Positions 30,603-32,339 of a DNA stretch of 32,339 bases are shown here, in pieces. The DNA is taken from assembly GCA_023387695.1 (NCBI GenBank), contig JAEWHT010000285.1, forward strand, positions 1-32,339, given 5' to 3'. Under the pieces are notes generated by a model. That model saw only the letters and a program-made list of their open reading frames with translations, had not been told where the DNA came from and searched no databases. The translations under genes were made by a program, and so were the position numbers. The stretch comes from Pseudomonadota bacterium (GTDB lineage: Bacteria; Pseudomonadota; Alphaproteobacteria; Rhizobiales; Xanthobacteraceae). The stretch's first letter is position 1. Each line of letters opens with the position of its first letter.

Positions 30603-30764
30603 CACGTCGTCCCGGACAAGCGAAGCGCAGATCCGGGACCCATACCGCGTGCTATCCCTTGTGGCACGCGGCTTGTTGCCACCACCTTCATCCACTAGAA
30701 CCGCCTGTGGTTAGGCGACGAGCGGAAGCGCTCGCGCCGGGTCCCGGCCTTCGCCGGGACGACA
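30603..30764. repeat. Dispersed repeat, family B (long copy)
   Basis: Starts CGTCGTCCCGGACAAGCGAA and ends GGCCTTCGCCGGGACGAC; the ends GTCGTCCCGG and CCGGGACGAC are complementary. Local hairpins include the TCCCGG/CCGGGA pair near 30610-30640 and TCCCGGCCTTCGCCGGGA near 30742-30759. The first 35 bp recur at 32023-32057. It spans the gap between the YbjN-like gene and proC and has no coding potential. Confidence 0.75.
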
Positions 30765-30784
30765 CTGAATTTTTGGTGGTCACA

Positions 30785-31609
30785 GTGGCGAACAACACTC
30801 TCCAAAATATCACCGGCACCATCCTTCTCGCCGGCGCCGGCAAGATGGGCGGCGCGATGCTGACCGGGTGGCTAGCCGGCGGGCTCGATCCGCGCCGCGT
30901 CGCCGTTGTCGATCCCTTCATCTCTCCCGAGATCACCGCACTGGCCGCCAAGGGCGTCGCGCTTAATCCAGATGCGAAGGCGGCAGGCTCGGTCGAAACG
31001 ATGATCGTCGCGGTGAAGCCGCAGATGTTCCGCGAGGCCGGCGCGAAGCTGAAGTCGTTCGTGTCGGAGAAGACCTCCGTCGTCTCGATCATGGCTGGGA
31101 CCACAATCGCCGCACTCGAAGAGGTCTGCGGTGGCGCCGTCGTGCGCGCGATGCCGAACACGCCGGCAGCGATCGGCCGCGGCATCACGGTTGCGGTTGC
31201 TGCAAAGAACGTTAGCGCCTCACAGCGCGCCGTGGCTGATGCCTTGCTGCGCGCCACCGGTTCGGTCGAATGGGTCGAGGATGAAAACCTGATAGACGCG
31301 GTCACCGCGGTGTCCGGCTCCGGGCCCGCTTATGTGTTCCTGCTCGCCGAAGAGCTCGCGCGCGCCGGCGTCGAAGCCGGCCTGCCTGAAGCGCTGGCGA
31401 CGAAGCTCGCGCGCGAAACGGTCGCGGGCTCCGGCGAGCTGCTGCACCAATCGGATCTGCCGTCCGCCACACTGCGCCAGAACGTTACTTCGCCCGGTGG
31501 CACCACCGCCGCAGCGCTCGGCGTGTTGATGGGCGAGCCGGGCTTGCGCGAGTTGATGATCCGCGCGATCGCGGCCGCGACGAAGCGGTCGAAGGAATTG
31601 GCGAAGTAG
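30785..31609 (+). CDS. proC: Pyrroline-5-carboxylate reductase
   Basis: Last enzyme of proline synthesis, reducing 1-pyrroline-5-carboxylate with NAD(P)H. 274 residues from the chosen GTG start at 30785, a normal length. Landmarks: dinucleotide-binding ILLAGAGKMGGAMLTGWL, VAVKPQ, MPNTPAAIGRGITV, and the ProC signature region AVSGSGPAYVFLLAEELARAG with LARETVAGSGELL and VTSPGGTTAAAL near the end. An in-frame GTG at 30776 is also possible; the longer frame to 30659 runs through repeat sequence and is rejected. No strong ribosome binding site is visible. Confidence 0.95.
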   Translation: MANNTLQNITGTILLAGAGKMGGAMLTGWLAGGLDPRRVAVVDPFISPEITALAAKGVALNPDAKAAGSVETMIVAVKPQMFREAGAKLKSFVSEKTSVVSIMAGTTIAALEEVCGGAVVRAMPNTPAAIGRGITVAVAAKNVSASQRAVADALLRATGSVEWVEDENLIDAVTAVSGSGPAYVFLLAEELARAGVEAGLPEALATKLARETVAGSGELLHQSDLPSATLRQNVTSPGGTTAAALGVLMGEPGLRELMIRAIAAATKRSKELAK

Positions 31610-31612
31610 CCG

Positions 31613-32005
31613 CTACGCGCCCAACCGCTTGTTGAACGTCTCGACATTCACAAGCCCGCGCGCATGGCGGCCTTCGCCGAGCTTGCGCGTGCCTTCGAAG
31701 GCCTCGACCTCGAAGCGGATGACGCGACGCTCGACCGCGACCACTTTCGCGGTGGTCCGCACTGTCGCGCCGACGAGGGCGGCCGCGAGATGACGGATGT
31801 CGACCTCGGTGCCGACGGTAACCCAACCCGGCTGAAGGGCGGCGCGGATCGCATCGCCCGACGTCATTTCCATTTCCAGGATCATCATCGGGGTCGCATA
31901 GACCATCGGCATGCCCGGCACGAAATGCCCGACCGTGCGCTCAGCCGGCACCACGAGCGTGCGATCGGCACTCATGCCGATCTTGATGAAATCGCGTGCG
32001 TCCAT
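31613..32005 (-). CDS. Hotdog thioesterase, fluoroacetyl-CoA thioesterase (FlK)-like
   Basis: Hotdog-fold thioesterase of the FlK-like family, 130 residues. The pattern of active-site residues matches FlK: Thr in VYATPMMILEMEM, Glu a few residues later, and His in TEVDIRHLAAAL. The family includes short acyl-CoA thioesterases, and only one member is known for fluoroacetyl-CoA, so the substrate here is open. The start at 32005 (MDARDFIKIGM) has AGG 7 nt upstream; longer open frame upstream runs into a repeat. Convergent with proC, stops 3 bp apart. Confidence 0.85.
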   Translation of the reverse strand: MDARDFIKIGMSADRTLVVPAERTVGHFVPGMPMVYATPMMILEMEMTSGDAIRAALQPGWVTVGTEVDIRHLAAALVGATVRTTAKVVAVERRVIRFEVEAFEGTRKLGEGRHARGLVNVETFNKRLGA

Positions 32006-32022
32006 GGGTGCCTGCTCGATGT

Positions 32023-32057
32023 CGTCCCGGACAAGCGAAGCGCAGATCCGGGACAAC
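32023..32057. repeat. Dispersed repeat, family B (short copy)
   Basis: GTCGTCCCGGACAAGCGAAG continuing CGCAGATCCGGGACAACA; the first 30 or so bases are identical to the left end of the element at 30603. Internal TCCCGG and CCGGGA can pair. It lies in the gap between the thioesterase gene and the tautomerase stop. Confidence 0.8.
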
Positions 32058-32084
32058 AGTTGTGAGTGACGCTAGAACAGCGAC

Positions 32085-32288
32085 CTATTTCTTCGCGGCC
32101 GCCGCGCGTTCCACGAAGGTCTTGCCGCCCTTCATCTTGTGGCGGAGTGGGGCTTCGTTGATCTGGATGACGACGGCATCGGCGTCGACGCCGAGATTCT
32201 TCACCAGTGCCTGCGTGATGTCGCGCATCATGCCGGCCTTCTGCTCATCGGTGCGGCCTTCGGCCATGCTGACGGTGATCTCAGGCAT
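32085..32288 (-). CDS. 4-oxalocrotonate tautomerase-like protein (67 aa)
   Basis: Small tautomerase-superfamily protein. After removal of the start Met the chain begins with Pro (PEITVSMAEGRTDEQKAGMMRDITQALVKNLGVDADAVVIQINE), the catalytic base of the family, and the length of 67 is normal for a 4-OT type subunit, which forms hexamers. It ends in a basic tail (ERAAAAKK). GGGAG precedes the ATG at 32288 by about 8 nt; the open frame upstream to the window edge is not needed. Substrate unknown; many chromosomal 4-OT proteins are of undefined role. Confidence 0.88.
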   Translation of the reverse strand: MPEITVSMAEGRTDEQKAGMMRDITQALVKNLGVDADAVVIQINEAPLRHKMKGGKTFVERAAAAKK

Positions 32289-32339
32289 TGTCTTCGCTCC
32301 CTCTTCTCTTTCCGTCATGGCCGGGCATGTCCCGGCCAA

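Overview
The window is high-G+C alphaproteobacterial chromosome, most likely Bradyrhizobium or a close relative in the Nitrobacteraceae. I infer this from recognised gene content (aerobic CO dehydrogenase operon, RibH2-type lumazine synthase behind an FMN riboswitch, a uvrB with a basic tail) and from several short GC-rich hairpin repeats in the intergenic gaps of the sort common in that genus. No transposase, integrase, phage gene, tRNA, rRNA or CRISPR array was seen, so this looks like core chromosome rather than an island.

Layout. 1-840 is the 3' end of uvrB. 862-6898 holds mostly small and poorly characterised genes: a membrane protein, a glycine-zipper-like exported protein, two tandem NTF2/SnoaL-like proteins, a large exported protein, two very small membrane proteins, a MaoC-like gene pair and a DUF4282 membrane protein. 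7039-9537 (minus) is the translation cluster rplY-pth-ychF. 9796-13725 holds ubiK (minus), then a dienelactone hydrolase and the chain lgt - midA-like methyltransferase - pgeF on plus. 14032-15800 holds a lipoprotein and prs. 15963-18022 is a translationally coupled pair of a zinc metallopeptidase and an ATP-grasp ligase. 18032-20110 is a serine hydrolase divergent from a PadR regulator/DUF1700 membrane protein pair.

20114-28733 (minus) is the most coherent block: coxC, then coxM-coxS-coxL-coxD-coxE-coxF-coxG, in the same gene order I recall for the Oligotropha carboxidovorans CO dehydrogenase cluster. CoxL carries the form I active-site signature AYRCSFR, so the product should be a true Cu/Mo CO dehydrogenase. 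CoxM (FAD), CoxS (two 2Fe-2S clusters) and CoxL form the enzyme; CoxD/E/F are maturation factors; CoxG links the enzyme to the membrane or quinone pool; CoxC is an MHYT-LytTR regulator. The coxC-coxM gap contains two identical 12-bp direct repeats exactly 21 bp apart, the geometry LytTR regulators recognise, and a hairpin that may separate coxC from the structural operon.

28834-29627 (minus) is ribH2 under an FMN riboswitch. 30070-32288 holds a YbjN-like protein, proC, a FlK-like thioesterase and a 4-oxalocrotonate tautomerase-like protein, interrupted by hairpin repeats.

No wholly new large system is evident. The best leads are the cox LytTR-type repeat array, the metallopeptidase/ATP-grasp pair, and several perfect palindromes in upstream regions.
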